Below, piece by piece: positions 55,418 through 64,000 of a DNA stretch of 64,000 nt. Source of the stretch: Neisseriaceae bacterium TC5R-5. Its GTDB lineage: Bacteria; Pseudomonadota; Gammaproteobacteria; Burkholderiales; Chromobacteriaceae. The notes beneath the pieces are model-generated. The model was not told where the DNA came from. It made no database searches and saw nothing but the letters and a program-made list of their open reading frames with translations. The position numbers were made by a program, and so were the translations under genes. Location: positions 418-64,417 of the forward strand of contig JACCFC020000017.1 of NCBI GenBank assembly GCA_020830965.2. The letters are read 5' to 3'. Every line of letters begins with the position of its first letter. Positions within the stretch are counted from its first letter, which is position 1.

Positions 55418-56287
55418 ATGCACACTCAGGAAATGCTCACGCCGCTCTCCGGCTGGCGTCGCAAACTGTATATCATCATTTATGAGGCGGATACCCGCGC
55501 AGGTCGTATATTCGATCTGGCACTAATTGCCGCCATCGTACTGTCTTTGCTCACCATCATCCTGGAAAGCGTCCAAAGTATTCAACAGGTTTGGGGCAGA
55601 CAACTCAAGATACTCGATTGGGTCTTTACATTAATCTTCACGATAGAGTACGCCTTACGCCTGATCTGTGTCCCCAAACCCGTACGCTATGTGAAAAGCT
55701 TTTTTGGGGTTGTCGATCTGCTTTCCGTTTTACCACTCTATCTGGCTTTGTTTGTACCAGAGAGCCGATTTTTAGCCGATATCCGCATCCTGCGCCTGCT
55801 GCGCTTATTCCGTATTCTCAAGCTGACTCGTTATATGGGTGAGGCCACCGAACTAAGACGAGCAATGTTGGCCAGTCGCCGGAAAATCACCGTGTTCCTA
55901 GCCACTATCGTGCTATTAGTCGTGATTATTGGCACCTTAATGTATGTGATCGAAGGCCCGGAGCATGGTTATACCAGTATTCCAACCGGCATTTACTGGG
56001 CCATCGTCACACTCACCACCGTAGGCTTTGGGGATATCACCCCACAAACCACCTTAGGACGAGCCTTGGCCAGTGTGGTGATGATTACCGGTTATGGCAT
56101 TATTGCCGTGCCTACCGGTATTGTGACTGCAGAAATCGCCCGCAACACTAATAGTGAGGACAGTTGCCAGAATACCCGGCTATGCCCACATTGCTTTAGC
56201 GAGGGCCATGATTGGGATGCGCATTTTTGTAAGCATTGTGGTGGAGAGCTGCCAAAACCCTCCAAAATAGAAATCAGTGAATACTGA
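55418..56287 (+). CDS. Voltage-gated-type potassium channel with C-terminal zinc ribbon
   Basis: A 289-residue six-helix channel. S4 is recognisable as DIRILRLLRLFRILKL with Arg at every third position. The selectivity filter TTVGFGD lies between S5 (about 165-186) and S6 (about 222-246). After S6 a soluble tail has Cys256, Cys259, Cys271 and Cys274 (CPHC...CKHCG), a rubredoxin-knuckle or zinc-ribbon pattern unusual for this family. The start at 55418 has only a distant GAGG; another ATG four codons later is possible. It is divergent from cysK. Confidence 0.9.
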   Translation: MHTQEMLTPLSGWRRKLYIIIYEADTRAGRIFDLALIAAIVLSLLTIILESVQSIQQVWGRQLKILDWVFTLIFTIEYALRLICVPKPVRYVKSFFGVVDLLSVLPLYLALFVPESRFLADIRILRLLRLFRILKLTRYMGEATELRRAMLASRRKITVFLATIVLLVVIIGTLMYVIEGPEHGYTSIPTGIYWAIVTLTTVGFGDITPQTTLGRALASVVMITGYGIIAVPTGIVTAEIARNTNSEDSCQNTRLCPHCFSEGHDWDAHFCKHCGGELPKPSKIEISEY

Positions 56288-56335
56288 TCTATGCAGCCAG
56301 GTCGGCAGCGTTCCCATCCTAGCTGTGAAGCATGC

Positions 56336-57791
<1,456 letters not shown>

Positions 57792-57795
<4 letters not shown>

Positions 57796-57974
57796 TTATA
57801 TTCTTCCTCAGGCGAGAGCTCGCGTGCCTCGGCCTCCAGCATCAGCGGAATATCATCCTTGATCGGGAAAGCCAGGCGATCGCCTTTGCACACCAGCTCC
57901 TGCTGAGCTTTATTAAACAGCAGCGGCCCTTTACACAGTGGGCAAACCAGAATATCGAGAAATTTAGCGTCCAT
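57792..57974 (-). CDS. Trm112/YcaR family small zinc-type protein
   Basis: A 60-residue protein with the signature [12 protein letters not shown] near the start and [11 protein letters not shown] near the middle. In betaproteobacteria and enterics it sits between lpxK and kdsB, as here. Eukaryotic Trm112 activates methyltransferases, but the bacterial role is not settled. Only one CxxC plus one Cys (LVCKGD) are retained, so metal binding is uncertain. It overlaps lpxK by 11 bases. Confidence 0.9.
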
Positions 57975-58980
57975 ATTGTATCTTTAGTTGGTTCAGAATC
58001 CAGCGGCACAAATCAGGCCTGATCTCGGCCTGAACCGGCAAAACCCATAGTCTAGCACGCTGCTCGGCATCATGAATCACACGTTCCAACTTGACAGCGT
58101 CCTTGCTGGTGACAATGATTTTATCGGCATCTGACGGTAAATTGCTGGCTTGATAAGTATGATGATCCGGCCAGGCAATACAGCGCTGCAGTAGCAGGCC
58201 CCGACTGGTTAAGCTATTGAAAAAGCGCTCGGGGTGGCCAATACCCGCCATAGCAACGATGCGCTGCTGCTGGCAATCGGCAAGGCTACAGTGATGCGTT
58301 GGCTTGCCCAAAGCATGCAATTCACCAGCCACCAGTTCCATCGTAAAGCGCTTGCTGCCCTCAGGTAGCACCAGCGGTACCGACTCGGCACCATTAATCA
58401 CCAGCGCATCCACTCGATTTAGTCTGGATCGACTCTCACGCAAAGGGCCCACTGGCAGCAAATGGCCATTGCCGAAACCACGCTCGCCATCCAGTACCAC
58501 AATTTCCAGATCACGCTGCAAGCGATAATGTTGCAGGCCATCATCACTCAGAATCAATTGCAGCTCAGGATAGCAATGCAATAAGTATTGCCCGGCGGCA
58601 ACCCGGTCACGCCCTACCACCACACTTAGCCCGGCCGTTGCCAGCAATAAAGGCTCGTCACCGACCATGGCCGGTGAGCTGTCTCGCGTAACCAGAGTAG
58701 GCTGACTATGTGTGCCACCATAACCCCGACTGATCACCCCCACACGCACCCCTTGCTGCTGCATGGCCTGTGCCAAGGCTAGAATCAGCGGTGTCTTGCC
58801 GACGCCGCCGATATTGATATTCCCCACTACCACAACCGGCACATCCAGCCGATAAGAGCTAAACCAGCCACGACGATAAGCGTAACGACGCACAGTGCTC
58901 AGCAGAGCAAAAAGCCCTTCCAGCGGCACCAGAAGGGCTGTCAGCCACCAGCGTGGCCGATACCAGTGTTGTTCAATCAC
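57964..58980 (-). CDS. lpxK: Tetraacyldisaccharide 4'-kinase
   Basis: A 338-residue membrane-associated kinase that makes lipid IVA. The N-terminus has a membrane-binding segment ([17 protein letters not shown]). The Walker A motif is [13 protein letters not shown] and the second nucleotide block is SRGYGG. The GTG at 58980 is chosen because it lies 4 bases after exbD stop and gives the conserved IEQHWYRP start; an upstream TTG is less likely. Confidence 0.93.
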   Translation of the reverse strand: MIEQHWYRPRWWLTALLVPLEGLFALLSTVRRYAYRRGWFSSYRLDVPVVVVGNINIGGVGKTPLILALAQAMQQQGVRVGVISRGYGGTHSQPTLVTRDSSPAMVGDEPLLLATAGLSVVVGRDRVAAGQYLLHCYPELQLILSDDGLQHYRLQRDLEIVVLDGERGFGNGHLLPVGPLRESRSRLNRVDALVINGAESVPLVLPEGSKRFTMELVAGELHALGKPTHHCSLADCQQQRIVAMAGIGHPERFFNSLTSRGLLLQRCIAWPDHHTYQASNLPSDADKIIVTSKDAVKLERVIHDAEQRARLWVLPVQAEIRPDLCRWILNQLKIQYGR

Positions 58981-58984
58981 CGAC

Positions 58985-59404
58985 TTAGTGCCCCGAGCTT
59001 TGGGTAGCAAAGGTCAGTTGCGTCAAACCAGCCTCGCGGGCCGCTTCCATCACCGTAATCACCGACTGATGAGTAGCTTGGGCATCGGCGTTCACAATCA
59101 CCACCACATTCTGTTTACCGGCCGCCTGCTGCTGCAATTGTCTGACCAATTCCGCCTTGTCACCACTGGCCAACTTGCTAGCACCTAACGTCATTTCACC
59201 ATTTGTTGCCACAGCTACCGTGATTTCCGCAGTTTTTGTGGCCTGAGTCTCTCCCTGAGCGGTAGGTAAATTGATTTTCAACTCAGCAAGTTGGGAATAG
59301 CTGGTGGTTACCATCAAAAAAATCAGGATCACCAACAAGACATCAATCAGCGGAATAAAGTTGATTTCCGGCTCCTCGCGACCACGCCCCCGACGAAAAT
59401 TCAT
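58985..59404 (-). CDS. exbD: ExbD/TolR family biopolymer transporter
   Basis: A 139-residue inner-membrane protein with one N-terminal helix carrying the essential Asp (FIPLIDVLLVILIFLMV) and a periplasmic domain. With ExbB it forms the proton-driven motor for TonB. It starts 1 base after the exbB stop, so translation is coupled. In betaproteobacteria this pair often precedes lpxK, and a role in lipid or LPS transport has been suggested; here tonB is absent. Confidence 0.92.
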   Translation of the reverse strand: MNFRRGRGREEPEINFIPLIDVLLVILIFLMVTTSYSQLAELKINLPTAQGETQATKTAEITVAVATNGEMTLGASKLASGDKAELVRQLQQQAAGKQNVVVIVNADAQATHQSVITVMEAAREAGLTQLTFATQSSGH

Positions 59405-59405
59405 C

Positions 59406-60020
59406 TCAGCCCCCGCTCCTGCGCTCGCCCTGCAGCACTTCAACCAGTTTGATCGCCTGTGACTCCATTTCAATTAACAGGCCATCTACCCGAGAGCGGA
59501 AATGACGATAAAACATCATGCTGGGTATCGCGACAATCAAACCAAACGCGGTATTGTACAAGGCAATCGAAATACCCTGAGCCAGCGCTTGCGGATTAGC
59601 GCCCGTCGGCGATTGCGAGCCAAAAATCTCAATCATGCCGATCACCGTCCCCAACAAACCCAACAATGGCGCCATGGCAGCAATCGTCCCCAAGGTGGTC
59701 AAAAAGCGCCCCAGCTGATGGGCTACCAGACGGCCCTCGTCCTCAATCGCCTCTTTCATCACCTCGCGGCTTCCCGCAACATTGCGCACACCAGCGCAGA
59801 ATAACTGGCCAAGCAAGGAATGGCTAAGCAAGCGCTGCTGTAATTCATTGCTCGCCCCATTGCGCTGGAATTCCTGCAAGGTTTGTTCCAGCAGATTAGG
59901 AGGAATGACCAGATTTTTCCTGAGACTGAGCAAGCGCTCCAGAATAATCGCCAGCGCCACTACTGAGGCCGCCATAATCGTCCAGATTGGCCAGCCTGCC
60001 GCTTCAATAATTGACCACAC
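59406..60020 (-). CDS. exbB: ExbB/TolQ/MotA family proton channel
   Basis: A 204-residue membrane protein with three helices: about residues 8-28 (WTIMAASVVALAIILERLLSL), and two more with LGTIAAMAPLLGLLGTVIGM and the Ala/Gly-rich GISIALYNTAFGLIVAIP. The GTG at 60020 is preceded by GGGGAG with a 7-base gap and is preferred over the upstream ATG. It is the first gene of the exbB-exbD-lpxK-trm112-kdsB-adk string, downstream of a DnaA-box cluster. Confidence 0.93.
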   Translation of the reverse strand: MWSIIEAAGWPIWTIMAASVVALAIILERLLSLRKNLVIPPNLLEQTLQEFQRNGASNELQQRLLSHSLLGQLFCAGVRNVAGSREVMKEAIEDEGRLVAHQLGRFLTTLGTIAAMAPLLGLLGTVIGMIEIFGSQSPTGANPQALAQGISIALYNTAFGLIVAIPSMMFYRHFRSRVDGLLIEMESQAIKLVEVLQGERRSGG

Positions 60021-60109
60021 AGAAGTACTCCCCGCAAAACAGTTTAAAGGGTGGGCTATTAGCAAAGCACATTAAGCTAATGCGCTAAGCGTTTATTTTT
60101 CAATCAGTT

Positions 60110-60118
60110 TTATCCACA
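60110..60118 (+). promoter_or_regulatory. DnaA box (perfect)
   Basis: TTATCCACA, identical to the high-affinity consensus of E. coli DnaA. It lies about 90 bases before the exbB start and 147 bases from the next box. Confidence 0.75.
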
Positions 60119-60264
60119 ACCCGCCAGACAACACAAACGCATAAACATAAAACGTTAACTAGCCGTTTTCAAATCCAACTATCAGACCAGCCCTAGCGAT
60201 TAGCTCATGACGCTTTTTTAAGCTTCACCTAGCCAAACTAGCCTGCAACAAATGATTCACATAA

Positions 60265-60300
60265 TTATCCACAGGGTTATGCCCGTGTTTTTGTGGATAA
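60265..60300. promoter_or_regulatory. Convergent pair of perfect DnaA boxes
   Basis: TTATCCACA at 60265-60273 faces its exact complement TGTGGATAA at 60292-60300, separated by 18 bases rich in GGTT/GTTTT. Paired boxes of this kind are the building blocks of DnaA-titration and DnaA-reactivation loci. The boxes are about 35 bases after the HAD phosphatase stop and about 0.72 kb after the end of hda. Confidence 0.75.
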
Positions 60301-60331
60301 TCCTGGCGCTTGTCACAACGGTAACAACAGC

Positions 60332-61024
60332 TTAATCACGCAGAGAAATCACCGGCCAACCCTGTGCCTGAGCATGCTCACGCAGCATCGCATCCGGGTC
60401 GACCGCAACAGGGTGGCTGACCAGGGACAATAAAGGCAGATCATTGCGTGAATCGCTGTAAAAATAGCTGTGCGCATAACTTTGCAGCGTTTGCTGCCGC
60501 GCTGCCAGCCACTGCTCTAAACGGGTGATTTTACCCGCCTGAAAACTAGGGACCCCGATAATATTGCCAGTAAAGCGGCCATCAGCTCCTTCTTCCAGAT
60601 CAATTGCAATCAGGTTAGCCACTCCCAGCTCACGCGCAATCGGTGCGGTAATAAAGTGATTAGTGGCGGTGATGATGATCATTTCATCGCCTTGCGCCGC
60701 ATGATGAGCCAACAGCTCGCGTGCCTTACGGGTAATGATGGGCTTGATATGCTCTTGCAGATAATCGGCATGCAGTGCATCCAGCTCCTGACGACTGAAA
60801 CGCTTTAGTGGTGTCAGCGTAAAGGCTAGATACTCGGCCATGTCCAAGCAGCCTTGCTGATACTGCTGATAAAACTGATTATTACGTTCATCGTAATACT
60901 GCTGCTCTAGAATGCCGCGCTTAATTAAAAAGCGCGGCCATTCAAAATCGGAGTCACCAGCCAGTAAAGTATTATCCAGATCAAATAGGGCAAGATTACG
61001 CGAGGGAAGTTGAGTAGTCGTCAT
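60332..61024 (-). CDS. HAD-IB family phosphatase
   Basis: A 230-residue haloacid-dehalogenase hydrolase. The motif I nucleophile is Asp15 in ALFDLDNTLLAGDS, motif II is IITATN, and motif III/IV is SRNDLPLL. The domain between about 25 and 110 is a helical cap like that of phosphoserine phosphatase-related HAD-IB proteins. Its ATG overlaps the hda stop by 4 bases, so the two are coupled. The substrate is unclear; related proteins include phosphoserine and histidinol-type phosphatases. Confidence 0.88.
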   Translation of the reverse strand: MTTTQLPSRNLALFDLDNTLLAGDSDFEWPRFLIKRGILEQQYYDERNNQFYQQYQQGCLDMAEYLAFTLTPLKRFSRQELDALHADYLQEHIKPIITRKARELLAHHAAQGDEMIIITATNHFITAPIARELGVANLIAIDLEEGADGRFTGNIIGVPSFQAGKITRLEQWLAARQQTLQSYAHSYFYSDSRNDLPLLSLVSHPVAVDPDAMLREHAQAQGWPVISLRD

Positions 61025-61695
61025 GATTCCGGAGTCGTGGTTTGTAAAACGTTTTTGACCAGCGGCACGGTAATCGGCCGCCGTAAGGCAAGCGAATAAC
61101 GGTCCAGTAAGTCGATGATATTGATCAGGCTGGATAAATCCCGCCGCCAATGGGTGAGCAGATAGCGATAAACATCATCGGGTATCGATAACTGCCGACT
61201 CAGTGCATGACTACGCAAGGCGGCCAGCTTATCTTCATCCGATAAGGCCTGCACCTGAAAGACCAAGCCCCAGGCCAGCCGCGTTCGCAAATCATCGCGC
61301 ACGGACAGCAGCGTCGGTGGTTGTCGTCCGGCCATCAATAGCCGCCCGCTCCCCAGTTCTTTCAAGGAGTTGTACACCGAAAACAGCATGATCTGATCAT
61401 CCGGAGCCAGATCATCGACATGATCAACCGCGATAAAACTGGCTTCACGCGCAAAATCAGGCAGGTGCGTCTGACGACCATCCAGATAAATGGAGGCGCG
61501 ACCCAGCCTCTCCGCGTGAGCAATCCAGGCCTGCAGCAAATGTGTCTTGCCACAACCGGGCTCACCCCAGAGATAAATGAAACGCTCACCCTCTTCTGCG
61601 CTAAGCGCATTAATCACTTCGCGGTTGCGTTGAGACAGAAAACTGTCAAAAGCGGGCAAAGGCGTAGGGCTTAAATCAAGTACTAGCTGGTCCAA
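61021..61695 (-). CDS. hda: DnaA regulatory inactivator Hda
   Basis: A 224-residue AAA+ protein lacking the DnaA DNA-binding domain. The N-terminus MDQLVLDLSPTPLP contains a QLxLxL clamp-binding motif, which tethers Hda to the DNA-loaded beta clamp. The P-loop is LWGEPGCGKTHLL, and IAVDHVDDL corresponds to Walker B. It stimulates ATP hydrolysis by DnaA after replication begins. It is downstream of an AI-2E-type permease gene, as in many betaproteobacteria. Confidence 0.93.
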   Translation of the reverse strand: MDQLVLDLSPTPLPAFDSFLSQRNREVINALSAEEGERFIYLWGEPGCGKTHLLQAWIAHAERLGRASIYLDGRQTHLPDFAREASFIAVDHVDDLAPDDQIMLFSVYNSLKELGSGRLLMAGRQPPTLLSVRDDLRTRLAWGLVFQVQALSDEDKLAALRSHALSRQLSIPDDVYRYLLTHWRRDLSSLINIIDLLDRYSLALRRPITVPLVKNVLQTTTPES

Positions 61696-61726
61696 GAGAA
61701 AGTCATCAACGGGTAAGAATAAAGGT

Positions 61727-62803
61727 TTAACGCGGGATTTTACGCTGATAAAAGCGGCTATTGAAATATGGCCGCATCAGAAAGCGACATAACACCAGGC
61801 TGGCGGCTGCCATCGGCAGCGCTAATAGTACGCCGACAAAGCCCATTAGCTGGCCAAACGCCATCAAGGCAAAAATCACCAGCATCGGGGATAAGCCGAT
61901 ACGTTCCCCCACCAAAAATGGCGTAATCAGAAAGCTCTCCAGCAGCTGACCAATAGTAAACACGCTCAGCACCAGCAATAAATCCCCCAGATTATCAAAT
62001 TGCAGCACGGCTGCCACCGTGGCCAGCACAAAGCCCAAGAAAGTGCCCAGATAAGGGATAAACACCAGTAAACCGGCAACGATGCCGATCACAAAGCCCG
62101 AGTCCAGCCCCACCAAAGCCAAGCTGCTACCGAATAATAGGGCCATGATCAGCATCACCGACAACTGCCCACGCATAAATTCACCTAAGACCTGATCAAG
62201 CTCACGAGCCAACTCACCCAGATCGTCCGACCAGCGCCGAGGAATGAGTCGGGCCACCATTGCCAGCATGCGTTCCCAGTCTTTCAAGAAATAAAATAAC
62301 AACAGCGGCAACAGCATCAGATTAAATAGAAAATTGAGCAGCATATAACCGCTTTGGCTGATTTTAGTAAGCAAAGTGGTGAGGGTGGTTCTCAAGGTGC
62401 CTGCATTGGCCGCCAGTGTTCGCCGCAGATTAACAATATCCAGATCCAGCTGGGTACCCAGGCTATTCTGCAACCAGGGCAATAGCCGCCCTTGTAAAAA
62501 ATCGACCAATACTGGCAGCTTTTCTAGCAGTGCCTGCGCTTGCTGAATCAGCATCGGTATCACAATCAACAACAAAGCAAATACACACAGCACACCGGCG
62601 ATAGTGGCAATTCCAGCAGCCAGCGAGCGCGATACACGGTAACGCACCAGTAAGCTCACCAAGGGATTCAGCATATAAGCAAGAATCGCGGCGGCCACAA
62701 AAGGAGTGAGCACATTGGACAATTGGCCAAGCAGCCAACCAGCGGCCAGCAGCAAGGCTGCAACAAAGAGATAAGGCACAAATGGGTTTGAGGAGCGTTT
62801 CAT
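61727..62803 (-). CDS. AI-2E family transporter (PerM/YfgO type)
   Basis: A 358-residue inner-membrane protein with about eight helices. Visible family words are LTPFVAAAILAYMLNPLV, FLKDWERM and the C-terminal PFLVGERIGLSPMLVIFALMAFGQLMGFVGVLLALPMAA, represented by VGERIGLSP and MGFVGVLLALP. Members export autoinducer 2 or other small solutes; the exact role is not assigned. It is divergent from purM and lies 31 bases before hda. Confidence 0.9.
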   Translation of the reverse strand: MKRSSNPFVPYLFVAALLLAAGWLLGQLSNVLTPFVAAAILAYMLNPLVSLLVRYRVSRSLAAGIATIAGVLCVFALLLIVIPMLIQQAQALLEKLPVLVDFLQGRLLPWLQNSLGTQLDLDIVNLRRTLAANAGTLRTTLTTLLTKISQSGYMLLNFLFNLMLLPLLLFYFLKDWERMLAMVARLIPRRWSDDLGELARELDQVLGEFMRGQLSVMLIMALLFGSSLALVGLDSGFVIGIVAGLLVFIPYLGTFLGFVLATVAAVLQFDNLGDLLLVLSVFTIGQLLESFLITPFLVGERIGLSPMLVIFALMAFGQLMGFVGVLLALPMAAASLVLCRFLMRPYFNSRFYQRKIPR

Positions 62804-62828
62804 TATAAATTCAGTTAAAATGTTGCAC

Positions 62829-62846
62829 TTTCGCCCAAAGGCGAAA
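62829..62846. promoter_or_regulatory. Inverted repeat in the perM/purM divergent promoter region
   Basis: TTTCGCC and GGCGAAA pair around a 4-base loop (CAAA), about 46 bases upstream of the purM start. It could be an operator or a short mRNA hairpin. The regulator is unknown. Confidence 0.4.
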
Positions 62847-62891
62847 ACTTGATGTTAAGAATACGCCGAGTTTGCAGAAAGCGAGTTTACC

Positions 62892-63929
62892 TTGAATACC
62901 CCCTCCCTCAGTTACCGTGATGCCGGTGTCGACATCGATGCAGGCGATGCGCTCGTCGAAAATATCAAGCCATTTGCCAAACGCACCATGCGCCCAGAAG
63001 TTCTTGGCGGCCTTGGTGGTTTCGGCGCACTGGTGGAAATATCCAAAAAATATCAGCAGCCGGTACTGGTTTCCGGCACCGATGGCGTTGGCACCAAATT
63101 GAAACTGGCTTTTGACTGGAACCGCCACGATACCGTTGGTATCGATCTGGTTGCAATGAGTGTCAACGATATTCTGGTGCAAGGAGCAGAACCTCTATTC
63201 TTCCTAGACTACTTTGCCTGCGGCAAACTGGACGTTGCCCAAGCCACTGAAGTGATCAAAGGCATCGCCCACGGCTGCGAACAGGCCGGCTGTGCCCTGA
63301 TTGGCGGCGAAACAGCCGAAATGCCGGGCATGTACCCCAGCGGCGAATATGATCTGGCCGGTTTTGCCGTCGGTGTAGTCGAAAAAAGCGCCATCATTAC
63401 CGGACGCGAAATCTGCGCCGGGGATGTCGTGCTAGGCCTGCAATCCAATGGCGTTCACTCCAACGGTTATTCACTGGTGCGTAAAATTCTGGAACGTACA
63501 CAACCAGCCTTAGATGCCGAATTTGAAGCCGGCCGCAGCTTACGCGAGGCGATTATCGCCCCTACCCGCATTTATGTAAAACCGCTACTGCAATTATTAC
63601 AGGCTTTACCTGTCAAAGGCATGGCGCACATTACCGGTGGTGGCATTACCGAAAACACCCCGCGAGTGTTGCCAGACACGGTGGTGGCACAAATCGATGC
63701 CCAAGCATGGCCGTTACCCAAGCTGTTCCAATGGCTACAACAGGCCGGTAATATCGATCCACAGGAAATGTACCGTACTTTCAACTGCGGCATCGGCATG
63801 GTGGTCATCATGGCGGCAGAACACGCGGCGGCAGCGCAAGCGCTGCTGGAACAAGCCGGGGAAACTGTTTACCAGATTGGCAAGATCCGCTCCCGTAACG
63901 GAGACGAACATCAAACCCAAATCAGCTAA
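62892..63929 (+). CDS. purM: Phosphoribosylformylglycinamidine cyclo-ligase
   Basis: A 345-residue enzyme making aminoimidazole ribotide in purine synthesis. Key words are [18 protein letters not shown] at the N-terminus, [48 protein letters not shown] and [14 protein letters not shown] (cited in parts). The start is TTG; the conserved SYRDAGVDI lies only seven residues in and no ATG fits. GCGAG is the only ribosome site candidate. Confidence 0.95.
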   Translation: MNTPSLSYRDAGVDIDAGDALVENIKPFAKRTMRPEVLGGLGGFGALVEISKKYQQPVLVSGTDGVGTKLKLAFDWNRHDTVGIDLVAMSVNDILVQGAEPLFFLDYFACGKLDVAQATEVIKGIAHGCEQAGCALIGGETAEMPGMYPSGEYDLAGFAVGVVEKSAIITGREICAGDVVLGLQSNGVHSNGYSLVRKILERTQPALDAEFEAGRSLREAIIAPTRIYVKPLLQLLQALPVKGMAHITGGGITENTPRVLPDTVVAQIDAQAWPLPKLFQWLQQAGNIDPQEMYRTFNCGIGMVVIMAAEHAAAAQALLEQAGETVYQIGKIRSRNGDEHQTQIS

Positions 63930-64000
63930 CCGGCTGCAAAATGGCTTATTGGCGCTACTGCTGGCAGGGGTAGCGCTGCTGACCTATCGCGAAGTATTCC
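63877..64000 (+). CDS. Possible 5' end of next gene (partial)
   Basis: A frame open to the window edge reads [20 protein letters not shown] (63940-63999), a signal- or membrane-like segment. The frame overlaps the end of purM. No ATG is present; TTG at 63877 or 63949 are candidate starts. Nothing more can be said because the window ends. Confidence 0.3.
   Translation, partial: MARSAPVTETNIKPKSANRLQNGLLALLLAGVALLTYREVF

Larger units (their letters stand above)
60021..60331. other. Intergenic region upstream of exbB with DnaA boxes
   Basis: About 310 bp between exbB (-) and the HAD phosphatase gene (-). It contains three perfect DnaA boxes (TTATCCACA) at 60110-60118, 60265-60273 and, inverted, 60292-60300, plus a one-mismatch box around 60254. 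It should also hold the exbB promoter. No small gene was seen. Confidence 0.75.

Noticed and set aside
60021-60331. DnaA-box cluster as the chromosomal origin
   Set aside because: No dnaA, dnaN, gidA or parAB nearby and no evident AT-rich unwinding element; titration or promoter control fits better.

Overview
The window looks like a chromosomal segment of a betaproteobacterium, most likely Neisseriales (Chromobacteriaceae/Chitinibacteraceae type). Supporting signs are the dacC-ybeD-lipB-lipA string, the exbB-exbD-lpxK-trm112-kdsB-adk string, the perM-like/hda/purM neighbourhood, a full isc cluster and a luxI/luxR pair whose operator resembles the CTG-N10-CAG boxes of Chromobacterium. By eye the base composition is near 50 percent GC, with AT-rich islands around the quorum-sensing genes and the fimbrial operon. 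No rRNA, tRNA, CRISPR array or intact insertion sequence was seen.

Layout. 1-4038 (-): N-terminal 1346 residues of a very large autotransporter-type adhesin built of tandem beta-strand repeats; its C-terminus lies outside the window. 4533-7597 (+): type IV minor pilin operon (fimT, pilV, pilW, pilX, pilE-like) followed by a Tat-lipoprotein of unknown role. 8754-11776 (+): D,D-carboxypeptidase and lipoate synthesis. 11874-14471: flavodoxin-like reductase with divergent HxlR regulator, nadC, and a CoA-type Nudix hydrolase. 14758-25672 (+): an 11-kb chemosensory cluster with membrane-bound CheZ-like protein, CheY, STAS, CheA, MCP, CheW, MCP, CheD, CheB and a REC-EAL protein; cheR is absent. 26034-33310 (+): iscRSUA-hscBA-fdx-iscX and nadB. 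33715-35179: convergent luxR and luxI. 35417-38905 (+): Sad-like aldehyde dehydrogenase, GST and D-2-hydroxyglutarate-type FAD dehydrogenase. 38896-44276 (-): chaperone/usher fimbrial operon. 44851-63929: housekeeping and metabolism (cpdB, CDF transporter, argE, dld, glnS, pssA, cysK, a K+ channel, adk, kdsB, trm112-like, lpxK, exbD, exbB, HAD phosphatase, hda, AI-2E-type permease, purM).

How it fits together. Three surface systems (giant adhesin, type IV minor pilins, chaperone/usher fimbriae) share the window with a chemosensory array that ends in a predicted c-di-GMP phosphodiesterase and with an acyl-homoserine-lactone circuit. This suggests, but does not prove, a region devoted to attachment and surface behaviour. 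The Isc cluster carries its own IscR-type promoter. The most unusual items are the CheZ-like phosphatase candidate with a CheY next to it, the chemosensory cluster lacking cheR while its receptors keep aromatic C-terminal tails, a cluster of perfect DnaA boxes about 0.7 kb from hda, a palindromic box placed exactly where a LuxR activator of luxI would sit, and a dispersed intergenic element that in one copy has inverted termini and a CTAA flank duplication.
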